Assembly: GCF_008632455.1 (NCBI RefSeq)
Contig: NZ_CP043929.1
Location: forward strand, 682,001 to 746,000
Reading direction: 5' to 3'
Length of the DNA stretch: 64,000 bases
Source of the DNA: Methylomonas rhizoryzae
Lineage (GTDB): Bacteria; Pseudomonadota; Gammaproteobacteria; Methylococcales; Methylomonadaceae
Under the pieces are notes generated by a model. That model ran no database searches and was not told the origin of the DNA. It was given only the letters and a program-made list of their open reading frames with translations. The position numbers and the translations under genes were made by a program. How positions within the stretch are numbered: position 1 is the first letter of the stretch; each line of letters begins with the position of its first letter. Shown piece after piece: positions 50,663 to 60,156 of this stretch.

Positions 50663-52960
50663 TTATGAGTCCGATTCCCGTAATAATAAGTCTTTAATTA
50701 ATTCAATTTGACCTTCCGCTTTGATAAGTTCTTCTTGTAAAAGTTGTTGGCGGCGCATGGTCTCTTGATGGTTTTCCGTTAGTTCTTGCAGTTCTTTTTG
50801 CTTTTCGATGCGTAGTGCGGTTTGCTCGTCGCGGGCCTTGGTCAGCTGTTCGATGGTTTGCTGCCGTTGCTCGGCAGTTTGCTTGGCGGCATCACGCTCC
50901 GCGCTTAACTGGTCGATTTGGGTTTTACGCTGTTCGGCGAGTTGTTTTTGTTCGTCGCGGGCCTTGGTCAGCTGTTCGATGGTTTGCTGCCGTTGCTCGG
51001 CAGTTTGCTTGGCGGCATCTCGGTCGGTGATCAATTGATCGATTTCGGATTTACGTTGCTCGGCGAGTTGTTTTTGTTCGTCGCGGGCCTTGGTCAGCTG
51101 TTCGATGGTTTGCTGCCGTTGCTCGGCGGTTTGCTTGGCGGCATCTCGGTCGGTGATCAATTGATCGATTTCGGATTTACGTTGCTCGGCGAGTTGTTTT
51201 TGTTCGTCGCGAGCCTTGGTCAGCTGTTCGATGGTTTGCTGCCGCTGGTTGGCGGTTTGCTTAGCGGCGTCGCGCTCCGCGCTTAACTGGTCGATTTGGG
51301 TTTTACGCTGTTCGGCGAGTTGTTTTTGCTCGTCGCGGGCCTTGGTCAGCTGTTCGATGGTTTGCTGCCGTTGCTCGGAGGTTTGCTTGGCGGCATCACG
51401 TTCCGCGCTTAACTGGTCGATTTGGGTTTTACGCTGTTCGGCGAGTTGTTTTTGCTCGTCGCGGGCCTTGGTCAGCTGTTCGATGGTTTGCTGCCGTTGC
51501 TCGGCGATTTGCTTGGCGGCGTCGCGCTCCGTGTTGAGCTGGTCGATTTGGGTTTTACGCTGTTCGGCGAGTTGTTTTTGTTCGTCGCGGGCCTTGGTCA
51601 GCTGTTCGATGGTTTGCTGCCGTTGCTCGGCGATTTGCTTGGCGGCGTCGCGCTCCGTGTTGAGCTGGTCGATTTGGGTTTTACGCTGTTCGGCGAGTTG
51701 TTTTTGTTCGTCGCGGGCCTTGGTCAGCTGTTCGATGGTTTGCTGCCGTTGCTCGGCGATTTGCTTGGCGGCGTCGCGCTCAGTGCTGAGCTGGTCGATT
51801 TGGGTTTTACGCTGTTCGGCGAGTTGTTTTTGTTCGTCGCGGGCCTTGGTCAGCTGTTCGATGGTTTGCTGCCGTTGGTTGGCGGTTTGCTTGGCGGCGT
51901 CGCGTTCCGCGCTGAGTTGGTCGATTTGGGTTTTACGCTGTTCGGCGAGTTGTTTTTGCTCGTCGCGGGCCTTGGTCAGCTGTTCGATGGTTTGCTGCCG
52001 TTGCTCGGCAGTTTGCTTGGTGGAATCACGCTCAGTGCTGAGCTGGTCGATTTGGGTTTTGCGTTGAATGGCAAGTTGGGTTTGTTCTTCTAGCGCTTTA
52101 TTTACTCGAGAGACTTGTTGTTGGAGGTCGTTGATGGTTTGGGTTAGCGCATCTTTTTCGTCGGCTAGGCGGCTTGCGAGGTTGTGACTGTCGGTGAGCT
52201 GGTTGGTCTGTGCTAAAAGTTGAGCGGAAATAGCGGCGATTTCGGTTTGCTGCTGATTGATTTGGTGCGTCCTAGCTTCCAGTTGCGCGAACGACTGCGT
52301 TTGTTTGGCTTCAGTATCGATACAGAATACGGCATGAGCAATTTTCGGATTATTGCTTTCCAGGGTAACCGCGAGTTTGAAGCCTAGCGGAGCGAGTAAC
52401 TGTTGAATGGTTGAGCGCGAAATGGGCGATAAGTTGGCTGTGCTATCGACCAGTGCGCATTTCACGATCAGCACATCGACATTGGCCAAATGGCCAAGCG
52501 AGCCGGCAATGATGGTTTTGGCGGGATGGCAGTCGATGATCAGCCATTGATGCGGCATTTTGGCAAACGACGCGAATTCGGTTTCGGCTAACAGTTCGTC
52601 CAGCTTGCCGGTTTGGCGGGTGGATTCGGTGTTAACGCGTAAATTGGGCCAGAATGGTTGAAGCTGGTTAGGGTCAAAAAGGCCGTCTTCGTCCGGATTG
52701 CTGGCGGAGTAAAAGATGGCTTCACCATCTTTTTCATTCAATACCCTGGCTGCGGTTTTCCATTGCGAATTCTGCTCCGTCAGCGCTTGTGCCCATGCCA
52801 ACCGGGTTTCATCGGCGTCTATCAATAACGCCTGCGGGATGTGCCAATTTCTCCAAAAGTGTAATTCGCCAAAACCTTTGCCGGCGCCGACGTGGATTAC
52901 GGTTTGCGGTGGCAGTAGCGATTGCAGAAGTTCCAGGGTGGTTTTGGCGATCAGGTTCAT
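50663..52960 (-). CDS. Methyltransferase-fold / long coiled-coil protein with ten 42-residue repeats
   Basis: 765 residues. Residues about 1-215 resemble an FkbM-like SAM-dependent methyltransferase (VIHVGAGKGFGELHFWRN, ALLIDADETRL). Residues about 297-715 are ten near-identical 42-residue units (six heptads each; IDQL..ERDAAKQ, RQQTIEQLTKARDEQ), predicting one long coiled coil. A short Gln/Glu-rich tail follows. The combination of a small-molecule-modifying head with a rigid repeat rod recalls WbdD, the O-antigen chain terminator whose coiled coil sets chain length. There is no kinase domain, so this is only an analogy. Repeat number may vary by recombination. Confidence 0.78.
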   Translation of the reverse strand: MNLIAKTTLELLQSLLPPQTVIHVGAGKGFGELHFWRNWHIPQALLIDADETRLAWAQALTEQNSQWKTAARVLNEKDGEAIFYSASNPDEDGLFDPNQLQPFWPNLRVNTESTRQTGKLDELLAETEFASFAKMPHQWLIIDCHPAKTIIAGSLGHLANVDVLIVKCALVDSTANLSPISRSTIQQLLAPLGFKLAVTLESNNPKIAHAVFCIDTEAKQTQSFAQLEARTHQINQQQTEIAAISAQLLAQTNQLTDSHNLASRLADEKDALTQTINDLQQQVSRVNKALEEQTQLAIQRKTQIDQLSTERDSTKQTAEQRQQTIEQLTKARDEQKQLAEQRKTQIDQLSAERDAAKQTANQRQQTIEQLTKARDEQKQLAEQRKTQIDQLSTERDAAKQIAEQRQQTIEQLTKARDEQKQLAEQRKTQIDQLNTERDAAKQIAEQRQQTIEQLTKARDEQKQLAEQRKTQIDQLNTERDAAKQIAEQRQQTIEQLTKARDEQKQLAEQRKTQIDQLSAERDAAKQTSEQRQQTIEQLTKARDEQKQLAEQRKTQIDQLSAERDAAKQTANQRQQTIEQLTKARDEQKQLAEQRKSEIDQLITDRDAAKQTAEQRQQTIEQLTKARDEQKQLAEQRKSEIDQLITDRDAAKQTAEQRQQTIEQLTKARDEQKQLAEQRKTQIDQLSAERDAAKQTAEQRQQTIEQLTKARDEQTALRIEKQKELQELTENHQETMRRQQLLQEELIKAEGQIELIKDLLLRESDS
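50813..52072. repeat. Ten tandem 126-bp direct repeats inside the coiled-coil gene
   Basis: The repeats encode the 42-residue units and differ at only a few positions (for example SAERD, STERD, NTERD, ITDRD variants). Units of 126 bp keep the frame, so gain or loss of units changes protein length by 42 residues without a frameshift. They also create long spurious open frames on the opposite strand. Confidence 0.9.
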
Positions 52961-53225
52961 GGCTGAATTGCGGAATCTAAAATGTGTTGTTGCGGTGTGT
53001 TTTTCGAAAATACCGATTGTTTACGTGGTCTTTCGGCAATGGTAGCAAGCGCATCGGCGGGGAAGTCTTTTTAGTAAGAAGCATTGCAAACCGGGTATTT
53101 CAGTTCATAGTCTTGCCCGGATCGGCTGCACTCGGAACAGTTTTGCATAGTGGTTAGCGTAGGAGGGCTCTTTGCTTCGGTGCTTAAATCCAAAGCAAAG
53201 ATAGACCAGTATTGGAATTTGTGAA

Positions 53226-55265
53226 TTAAGCCGCAATACCGTTATGCCGCAACAAGGCGTCGATATTGGGCTCACGGCCGCGGAAGTTCTTGAACAGGGT
53301 CATCGCGTCGCTGCTGCCGCCTTGCTCCAGGATGTTATGCAAAAACGATTCGCCGGTTGTCCGGTCGAAAATCCCCCTTTCTTCGAATAGCGAAAACGCG
53401 TCGGCTGACAGCACTTCCGCCCATTTGTAACTGTAATAGCCGGCAGCGTAGCCTCCGGCAAAAATGTGCGAAAAACTGTGGGCGAAGCGGTTGAACGCCG
53501 GTACCTTGACCACGGCGACTTGATCGCGCACCTGCTGCAGGGTTGGATAGATGCGGCCGCCTTTGCGAGGATCGTAGTCGCGGTGCAACTTGAAATCGAA
53601 CAAGCTGAATTCCAGTTGTCGTACCATCATCATGCCGGCCTGAAAATTTTTTGCGTTCAACATTTTTTGGAATAGCTCGTCCGGTAATGCCGCGCCGGTT
53701 TGATAGTGACCGGAGATCAGATTCAGCGCTTCTTTATCCCAGCACCAGTTTTCCATGAACTGGCTGGGCAGTTCCACCGCGTCCCATTCCACGCCGTTGA
53801 TGCCGGATACGCCGAGGTGGTCGATCCGGGTCAGCATGTGGTGCAGGCCGTGTCCGAATTCGTGGAACAGGGTTTCCACTTCGTCGTGGGTGAGCAGAGC
53901 CGGGTCGTTGCCTGCGGGTGGGGTAAAATTGCAGGTTAAGTAGGCGACCGGGGTTTGCAGGCCGGCGCCGGTTTTTTTGCGGCACACACAATCGTCCATC
54001 CAGGCACCGCCGCGTTTTTTGGCGCGGGCATACAGATCCAGGAAAAAGCGGCCGCGCAATGCGCCGTCTTTGTCGACGATTTGATAGAAGCGTACGTCCG
54101 GATGCCAGGTATCGACGTCGTCGATTTCGCTGATTTGCAGGCCGTACAGGCGTTCGACAATGGCAAACAAGCCGGGTACCACTTTGTTGTCCGGGAAGTA
54201 GGCTTTTACTTCTTCTTGCGACAGTTGATAGTAGTGTTGGCGCATTTTTTCCGAGTAATAACCGATGTCCCAGGTTTGCAGATCGTGCAGGCCGTGCTGA
54301 TGTGCCGCGTATTGTTTCAATTCGGCCAGGTCACGGCGGGCTTGACGCCAGGATTTGTCGGCCAGATCTTCCAGAAAGTTGACCACGTCGTCGGTGGACT
54401 TGGCCATTTTGGTGGCCAGCGAATATTCGGCGTAGTTGGCAAAGCCCAGTAATTGGGCTTTTTCGTGGCGCAACGCCAGTATTTGCTCCATTACGTCGCT
54501 GTTGTCCCAGCGTCCGGCGTGCGGGCCTTGGTCGGAGGCGCGGGTGCAGAACGCTTCGTAGTGTTCGCGGCGCAGCTCGCGGTTGTCGGCGTAGGTCATG
54601 ATGGCCAGATAGGACGGGAACTGCAAGTTGATCAGCCAGCCTTCTTGGCCTTCGGCTGCGGCGGCTTGTTTGGCTTGGGCCAGCGCGGATTCCGGTAGGC
54701 CGGCCAGATCGTCGGCGTTGCTAATCAGCTTGTGCCAGGCGTTGGTGGCGTCCAGCAGGTTTTCTTCGAATTGGCTGGCCAGTTTCGACAGTTGTTGGTT
54801 GATGTCTTTGTAGCGAGCTTGTTGTTCGCTCGGCAGGTCTACGCCGGACAAATGAAAGTCGCGTAAGGCGTTGTTGACGATTTTTTGTTGGGCGCGGTCC
54901 AGTTCGGCGAATTGCGCACTGTCGCGAATCGCTTGATAAGCTTGCTGCAAGGCTTTGTTTTGTCCGACTTCGGTAGCGTAAGCACTGAGTTTGCCCAGGC
55001 AGGCGTTGTAAGCGTCGCGCATGGCGTCGCTGTTGACCACCGAGTTCATGTGGCTGACCGGCGACCAGGCTTTGTTCAGACGGTCTTCGGCTTCTTCGAT
55101 AGGTTCTATCAGGTTATGCCAGGTGTACGAGCCGCCGCCGGTCAGTTGACGTTCGATAACGGCGCGCGCGTCCGTCAATAGCTGTTCGACGGCAGGTTCG
55201 ACGTGTTCGGGTAGAATTTTGGAAAATTGCGGCAGTTCGGTAATTTCGAGTAAAGGGTTGTTCAT
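53226..55265 (-). CDS. prlC: Oligopeptidase A (M3 metallopeptidase)
   Basis: A 679-residue zinc endopeptidase that degrades peptides in the cytosol, including signal-peptide fragments. The HEXXH site is in LFHEFGHGLHH near residue 467, followed by the third ligand Glu in the GVEWDAVELPSQFMENW stretch, all standard for the family. The start LLEITELPQFSKILPEHVEPAV is typical. It is preceded 33 bp upstream by an HDOD gene. 52961-53225 contains no convincing gene. Confidence 0.95.
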   Translation of the reverse strand: MNNPLLEITELPQFSKILPEHVEPAVEQLLTDARAVIERQLTGGGSYTWHNLIEPIEEAEDRLNKAWSPVSHMNSVVNSDAMRDAYNACLGKLSAYATEVGQNKALQQAYQAIRDSAQFAELDRAQQKIVNNALRDFHLSGVDLPSEQQARYKDINQQLSKLASQFEENLLDATNAWHKLISNADDLAGLPESALAQAKQAAAAEGQEGWLINLQFPSYLAIMTYADNRELRREHYEAFCTRASDQGPHAGRWDNSDVMEQILALRHEKAQLLGFANYAEYSLATKMAKSTDDVVNFLEDLADKSWRQARRDLAELKQYAAHQHGLHDLQTWDIGYYSEKMRQHYYQLSQEEVKAYFPDNKVVPGLFAIVERLYGLQISEIDDVDTWHPDVRFYQIVDKDGALRGRFFLDLYARAKKRGGAWMDDCVCRKKTGAGLQTPVAYLTCNFTPPAGNDPALLTHDEVETLFHEFGHGLHHMLTRIDHLGVSGINGVEWDAVELPSQFMENWCWDKEALNLISGHYQTGAALPDELFQKMLNAKNFQAGMMMVRQLEFSLFDFKLHRDYDPRKGGRIYPTLQQVRDQVAVVKVPAFNRFAHSFSHIFAGGYAAGYYSYKWAEVLSADAFSLFEERGIFDRTTGESFLHNILEQGGSSDAMTLFKNFRGREPNIDALLRHNGIAA

Positions 55266-55298
55266 CGTGATGTGGAATTCGGTTGTAGCAATAAAGCG

Positions 55299-56669
55299 TC
55301 AGGATAGGAATTGCATAGCGGCATGTATACGCGATTGGGCTTTTTGCAAAATGGTTAACGAGAAATCCGGGTCAAGTTTGCCGTCGGCAATTTTGGCATA
55401 GGCGGGAAGGGAATTGATATAGGGCAGGCCTTTAATTTTGGGGTCGCCGAAATAGCTATGCCGTTTCGCCAAAATAACAATGTCGGGGATGCCAAGCTCG
55501 GTGCCGCCGTCGTAAAGCCAGTTTTCCGCTACTAGCGGAATTTTGCTCAATTCGGCGGAGAAGCCTAAGGTATGCAGCAGCAACGAGCCGACCGGTCCTT
55601 TTAAATGCGGTAAAGCCGCTTTCAATTCCGATAAGCTCGGATATTGTTCCGGGTGCTGATCGGCGAAGTTGAACAGGGGAATGGCGCCTATATCGCAGAT
55701 CAAGCCGGCTAGCAGCGCGTCCTCCGGGTTAAGGTCGCTACATTCTTGCGCCAATACGAAGGCGAGGCTGGAGGTGTAGATGCTGGTTCGCCATAACTCG
55801 TACATGGCGTGTGTCAACGCCTTGTCGTTGGAACGAAACAATTGTTTCAAGCTGATGCTTAATACTAGGTTTCTGGTGGCGTTCAGGCCAATACGGTTCA
55901 CGGCGTCCAGGCAATTGTTGATCGGCACGGCCGTTGCATAAAGAGGGCTGTTGGCGACTTGGATGAGCTTGGTGACGATGGCGGGATCGATATGAATAAT
56001 TTCCACCGCGTCTTGTATGCCGATGTTGCGCTGCATGGCTTCGCGCAATTTAAATGCGACGTCCGGCAAACTGGGCAGGCGTAGTTTGTTGTCCAGGTAG
56101 GCCTGAGCGAAGCTGCTGAAAAAACGGTTGTTGCTAATTTCGGCGGGAAGCGTGATGTCTAAATACGTCAGACTTTCCGGATCGGTGGTTTGTTGCGCTT
56201 GCCAGAGTCTGTTGATGTCGGCGGGCAGTTTCAAAATTTTGACGTCGGATAAGGCTTTGGCTGTTGCCCCGAAAAGCTTGCCGCTATTAATCGGCAAGAA
56301 GGCTAGGGTGCTGCCGGCTTTTACGGTATAGGCATTCACGCTCTCCGGTTGCATGATGAGTTCGCCTTCCAGCAAGTAATAGACGAAATCGGCCGGCTTG
56401 CCGCGTTCGAATAGGGTGCTGCCTTCACTGTAGAACATCGTCGCATGGGACAGACTAGCCACGGTTTCGTTGTCTAAGTCGCGTATTGGCGCGAATTTTT
56501 TCAGTTCGGCAACCGACAAGTTCTGCTGGCAGGTCACTAAGGGAGGTGTGCAGGTTCCGGATTCGCCGGCCGGCAGGTTGGCGATGTTTTGTTTATCCGA
56601 AGGTGCGTGGGTATCTTTGTTGGGGGGGGATTTCTTCAACCATCCGGTTAGCCAGGTCATCGCTGTCAA
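55299..56669 (-). CDS. HDOD-domain protein with N-terminal cyclic-nucleotide-binding-like domain (copy 1)
   Basis: 456 residues: a cNMP-binding-like beta-roll (about 55-160, with LFERGKPADFVYYLLEGELI) and an HDOD domain (about 190-400, SLPDVAFKLREAM, IDPAIVTKLIQVANS, LSISLKQLF). HDOD domains are HD-like folds that usually lack full catalytic residues and act in signalling. It overlaps copy 2 by 4 bp. An N-terminal Thr/Pro-rich stretch is unique to this copy. Signal and target unknown. Confidence 0.82.
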   Translation of the reverse strand: MTAMTWLTGWLKKSPPNKDTHAPSDKQNIANLPAGESGTCTPPLVTCQQNLSVAELKKFAPIRDLDNETVASLSHATMFYSEGSTLFERGKPADFVYYLLEGELIMQPESVNAYTVKAGSTLAFLPINSGKLFGATAKALSDVKILKLPADINRLWQAQQTTDPESLTYLDITLPAEISNNRFFSSFAQAYLDNKLRLPSLPDVAFKLREAMQRNIGIQDAVEIIHIDPAIVTKLIQVANSPLYATAVPINNCLDAVNRIGLNATRNLVLSISLKQLFRSNDKALTHAMYELWRTSIYTSSLAFVLAQECSDLNPEDALLAGLICDIGAIPLFNFADQHPEQYPSLSELKAALPHLKGPVGSLLLHTLGFSAELSKIPLVAENWLYDGGTELGIPDIVILAKRHSYFGDPKIKGLPYINSLPAYAKIADGKLDPDFSLTILQKAQSRIHAAMQFLS

Positions 56670-57964
56670 GCCCTAAAGAAACTGAGCGCCTCAGCGATTT
56701 GCTGTTTGGCGTCTTGCAGCGCTTGCAAAGACATATCCGGTGTTAACGATTTGTCCCCTAGTTTGATGTAAGCCGGCAGGGTGTTCAACGGCGGTAATTT
56801 TTGCTTTTGCGTGCCGCCTAACTGCGCATGAAAACGCGCGAGTAACACAATATCGCTCAGTTGCAGATCAGGCTGGTCGTCGCAGTACCAGTTGTCGGTT
56901 TGCGCGGGGATTTGCAGCAAGTTTTCCGGAAAATTCCATTTTTTCAAAATGATGACGCCGACCATGGCTTGTAAAACCGAAAAGGTTTCGTCCAGTTCCA
57001 GCTCGCTGTATGCGCTTTCGGACAAGCTTTCGGCGTAAGTGATAATGGGCAAGGCACCGATGTTGTGCACCAAACCGGCCAATAATGCCTCGTCCGGGTT
57101 TACGCTGCTGGTCAAGCCGGCCAAGGTGTAACTCAAGCTGGCGACTTGTATGCTTTGCCGCCATAGTTGTTGAATGCGGTTATTCAGCAGGCGGCTTTTG
57201 CTGCGAAACAAATTATGCAAACTAATGCTGGTTACCAAGTTTTGAGTGGCTTTCAAGCCGAGTCGGTTGATGGCGTCGTGTAATTTGGCGATGGGTTTGA
57301 CGGTTCGATACAACGGGCTGTTAGCCACTTGGATCAATTTGGAAGCGATGACGGGGTCTAAATTAACGATTTTCACGACGTCGGCGATACTGATGTCTTG
57401 CTGCATCGCGCTTCTTAGCCGTAATGCGACATCCGGTAAGGTTGGAACGTGTAATTCGTCGCGGCGAATCGCGTTACAAAAGCCGTGAAATAAATTGCTT
57501 TTCCGTAGCGCGTCGGCGGTGTTTTGCAAATTGTCCAACGGATTGTAAGCGGAAGCGACTTGCGAGCTGCGTCTTAATGCCGAAAGCGGCAAATAGATGA
57601 TTTGCGTGGCGGATTTGGCGATGGCGCTGAATTGGTGTTCTGTTCCGGTCGACAACGGATAGCAGGCCTTGAAGGTGGCTTCTTCGACGTTGTAGCCCGC
57701 GCCGCTATTCGCTTCCAAATAGACTTTGCCGGAATACAAATAGATGATTTGGTCGGCACTTTCGCCGCGGTTAAAAATGATTTGTCCCGGCAGAAAACTG
57801 CGAACGCTCACCACCAGTTGTTGCAGTTCGTCGGGTGGCAGTTCGCCGATAGGCATCAAGTTTTGTAAATAACCGATCGGCAGGTTTAAACGGCTGTGGA
57901 CCGGTGATTGCGGCTCGGGTAGCGGCGTCGCGGCGGTTTTTTTCTTCAGGAAATTCCAAATCAT
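56666..57964 (-). CDS. HDOD-domain protein with N-terminal cyclic-nucleotide-binding-like domain (copy 2)
   Basis: 432 residues, same layout: cNMP-like roll (about 35-130, IIFNRGESADQIIYLYSGKVYL) and HDOD (about 165-375, TLPDVALRLRSAMQQ, LDPVIASKLIQVANS, TSISLHNLF). Sequence similarity to copies 1 and 3 is evident throughout the HDOD part, so this is a tandem triplication. It begins 5 bp after copy 3 and its stop overlaps the start of copy 1. Confidence 0.82.
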   Translation of the reverse strand: MIWNFLKKKTAATPLPEPQSPVHSRLNLPIGYLQNLMPIGELPPDELQQLVVSVRSFLPGQIIFNRGESADQIIYLYSGKVYLEANSGAGYNVEEATFKACYPLSTGTEHQFSAIAKSATQIIYLPLSALRRSSQVASAYNPLDNLQNTADALRKSNLFHGFCNAIRRDELHVPTLPDVALRLRSAMQQDISIADVVKIVNLDPVIASKLIQVANSPLYRTVKPIAKLHDAINRLGLKATQNLVTSISLHNLFRSKSRLLNNRIQQLWRQSIQVASLSYTLAGLTSSVNPDEALLAGLVHNIGALPIITYAESLSESAYSELELDETFSVLQAMVGVIILKKWNFPENLLQIPAQTDNWYCDDQPDLQLSDIVLLARFHAQLGGTQKQKLPPLNTLPAYIKLGDKSLTPDMSLQALQDAKQQIAEALSFFRA

Positions 57965-57969
57965 GAGAC

Positions 57970-59235
57970 TTAAGTCAGGAAGAGGCGTAAGGCGGAGTGG
58001 ATTTTCGATTTTGCATCGTGGAGGATGGCTAAGGTATTTTCCGGGGATAGGGCGATACCTTTAAATTTTCCTGCGGCGGGAATCGAGGTGATGGCGGGCA
58101 AGGGGTCGTGCAAGGCTCTGTTGCCGATCAGGGTGTGCAGACGCGACAGTACTACAATGTCCGTCAGCGATAAGTTATCGCCGGAGTTTTGATACCAGTT
58201 GTGCGAATTGAGGCTGACGTCGATGAACTCCGGCGCGAACTGCCATTCTTTTAAAACGGTAGTGCCGACAACGGGAGTGACTATCGGTAATGCTTCGGAA
58301 ATTTCCTTGTCTTTGGTGAATTCGTTCGGAAGATTGGCGACGAAATTCAAAAAAGGAATGCCGCCAATGTCGCTGACCAAGCCGGCGAGTAAGGCGTCTT
58401 CTGGATTAATTTCTTTACCGGCCTTGGCTAAAATGTGGCAAAGCGTGGATAGATACAGGCTTTTTTTCCACAATTCTTCGAGTCGCAGTTTGATGGGTTG
58501 CGAACGGCTTTTAAACACTTGCTTCAAGCTTAGCGAGACTACCATGCTGCGGGTTGCGTTTAAGCCTATGCGTTTGATCGCGTCCATGCAGTTTTTGGCT
58601 GGCGCTTGCGCGATATATAGTGGGCAGTTGGCCACTTCCACTAGTTTTGCCGAAATCACCGGATCAAGGTTAACGATTTTTACGATCTCGTCCAAGTTGA
58701 CGTCGGCCTGGATGGCTTTGCGAATTTGGATGGCGACTTCGGGTAGCGATGGGATTTCCAGTTCGTGATTGAGGTAATGGTCCGCAAATAAGGCTAACAG
58801 GCGGTTATCGCTGAGTTTCGGCGGTATTTCCAACGCCTGGTGTTGATTGCGGTTACAGGACGACATGATGCTGAGCGAAACGCGCAATAAGCTGACCTCG
58901 GTTTCCGTGACCGCCGTGGTCGTATGTTTGTTGCCGCTGCAGATTGGAAATTTGGCTTTAGGGCTGCCGGCTTCTATCGAGTAACTGCGGCCGTTCTGGT
59001 CGGTAAAATTAATGCTGCCTTTGATCAAGTAAATGGCGGAGTCGGTCGGCGTATCGATAGTAAATAATGTGGCGCCGGCCGGGATCGACTCCATGTGGTT
59101 TTCTTCGGCGAAGCTCAGGCGGACTTCTTCGCTCAGGTTACGGACCGGGAACAGCTGTTCCAGAATTTGTGGAGAAACTTTCGCTCCTTTATCGGCTAAA
59201 TTGTGCCATTTGCTGAATTTGCCTGGGAAAGCCAT
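57970..59235 (-). CDS. HDOD-domain protein with N-terminal cyclic-nucleotide-binding-like domain (copy 3)
   Basis: 421 residues, the first-transcribed of the three: cNMP-like roll (about 35-125, LFTIDTPTDSAIYLIKGSINF) and HDOD (about 155-365, SLPEVAIQIRKAIQ, LDPVISAKLVEVANC, VSLSLKQVF). Cysteines in the HDOD part differ from copies 1 and 2. It lies 69 bp after aroE on the same strand. Confidence 0.82.
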   Translation of the reverse strand: MAFPGKFSKWHNLADKGAKVSPQILEQLFPVRNLSEEVRLSFAEENHMESIPAGATLFTIDTPTDSAIYLIKGSINFTDQNGRSYSIEAGSPKAKFPICSGNKHTTTAVTETEVSLLRVSLSIMSSCNRNQHQALEIPPKLSDNRLLALFADHYLNHELEIPSLPEVAIQIRKAIQADVNLDEIVKIVNLDPVISAKLVEVANCPLYIAQAPAKNCMDAIKRIGLNATRSMVVSLSLKQVFKSRSQPIKLRLEELWKKSLYLSTLCHILAKAGKEINPEDALLAGLVSDIGGIPFLNFVANLPNEFTKDKEISEALPIVTPVVGTTVLKEWQFAPEFIDVSLNSHNWYQNSGDNLSLTDIVVLSRLHTLIGNRALHDPLPAITSIPAAGKFKGIALSPENTLAILHDAKSKIHSALRLFLT

Positions 59236-59304
59236 AGTCGGTCCTTAGATGAACGATCCGTTGGTTGGAGGTTTAAGGAATTAAATGCCGACTAGTAGTT
59301 TAGG

Positions 59305-60156
59305 TCAAGATTCCGAGGCGTGGAGATTGCGTTCCCGGTTTAATAGATTGATGACCGCTGCCGTGTCGGGGCTTAACCCGCGCCAGAGCCGGAACGCTTC
59401 AGCCGCCTGTTCCACCAGCATGCCCAAGCCGTCCACGCTTTTGGCCGCGCCATGGGTTTGTCCCCAGCGGACGAACGCGGTCGGTTGATTGCCGTATGCC
59501 AAGTCGTAGCAGACCCCGCCGTCGCGCAGTACGTGATCGGGTAAAGGCGGCAACTCGTTGCTAAGGCTGCTGGCGGTCGCATTGATGATCAAATCGAACC
59601 CGGACAAATTATGCAGATCGGCATAGCCGCCGCTACGAATGGGGCCTAAGTGGCAAAATTCTTGCGCCAGGTTGTCGGCTTTTTCGACAGTGCGATTAAT
59701 AAGCAATACGCTGTCCGGAGCCAGACCGAATAAGGCGCTCAGTATGCCGCGGGTAGCGCCGCCCGCGCCCAGCACCAAGATGCGGGTTCCGGAAATTTTC
59801 ACTTGATGGTTGCGGGTTAAATCGTTCGCCAGACCGAAGCCGTCCGTGTTATCGCCCAGCAGCGTTCCGTCCGTTTGCAGCGCCAGGGTATTGACGGCTT
59901 TGGCTAATCGGGCGCGCTCCGTTAACTGCTCCGCTCGTTGCCAGGCGAGTTCTTTCAAGGGAATTGTGCAGTTTAAACCTTTGCCTCCTCCCGCCAAGAA
60001 AGCCGAGACGCAAGCGGAAAACGTGTCGGCAGGCACCGCGACCGCGGCGTATTCAAGGTCTTGCCCGGTTTGTTGGGCAAACAAACGATGAATGCGTGGC
60101 GATTTGCTGTGTCCTATCGGATAGCCGAACACCGCATAATGATCAATCGTCTGCAT
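59305..60156 (-). CDS. aroE: Shikimate dehydrogenase
   Basis: Reduces 3-dehydroshikimate with NADPH in aromatic amino acid synthesis. The 283-residue protein has YAVFGYPIGHSKSP at the start, GLNCTIPLKE (catalytic-lysine loop), DNTDG, and the nucleotide motif LGAGGATRGI with NRT. Its start overlaps the end of the membrane-protein gene by 14 bp. It is part of the hemB-aroE run. Confidence 0.93.
   Translation of the reverse strand: MQTIDHYAVFGYPIGHSKSPRIHRLFAQQTGQDLEYAAVAVPADTFSACVSAFLAGGGKGLNCTIPLKELAWQRAEQLTERARLAKAVNTLALQTDGTLLGDNTDGFGLANDLTRNHQVKISGTRILVLGAGGATRGILSALFGLAPDSVLLINRTVEKADNLAQEFCHLGPIRSGGYADLHNLSGFDLIINATASSLSNELPPLPDHVLRDGGVCYDLAYGNQPTAFVRWGQTHGAAKSVDGLGMLVEQAAEAFRLWRGLSPDTAAVINLLNRERNLHASES

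Noticed and set aside
51216..52067. Long open frame on the plus strand inside the coiled-coil gene (283 codons, Cys/Ser-rich repeats)
   Set aside because: It is the mirror of the 126-bp repeats; it has no start context, and its residue make-up follows from the sense-strand codons.
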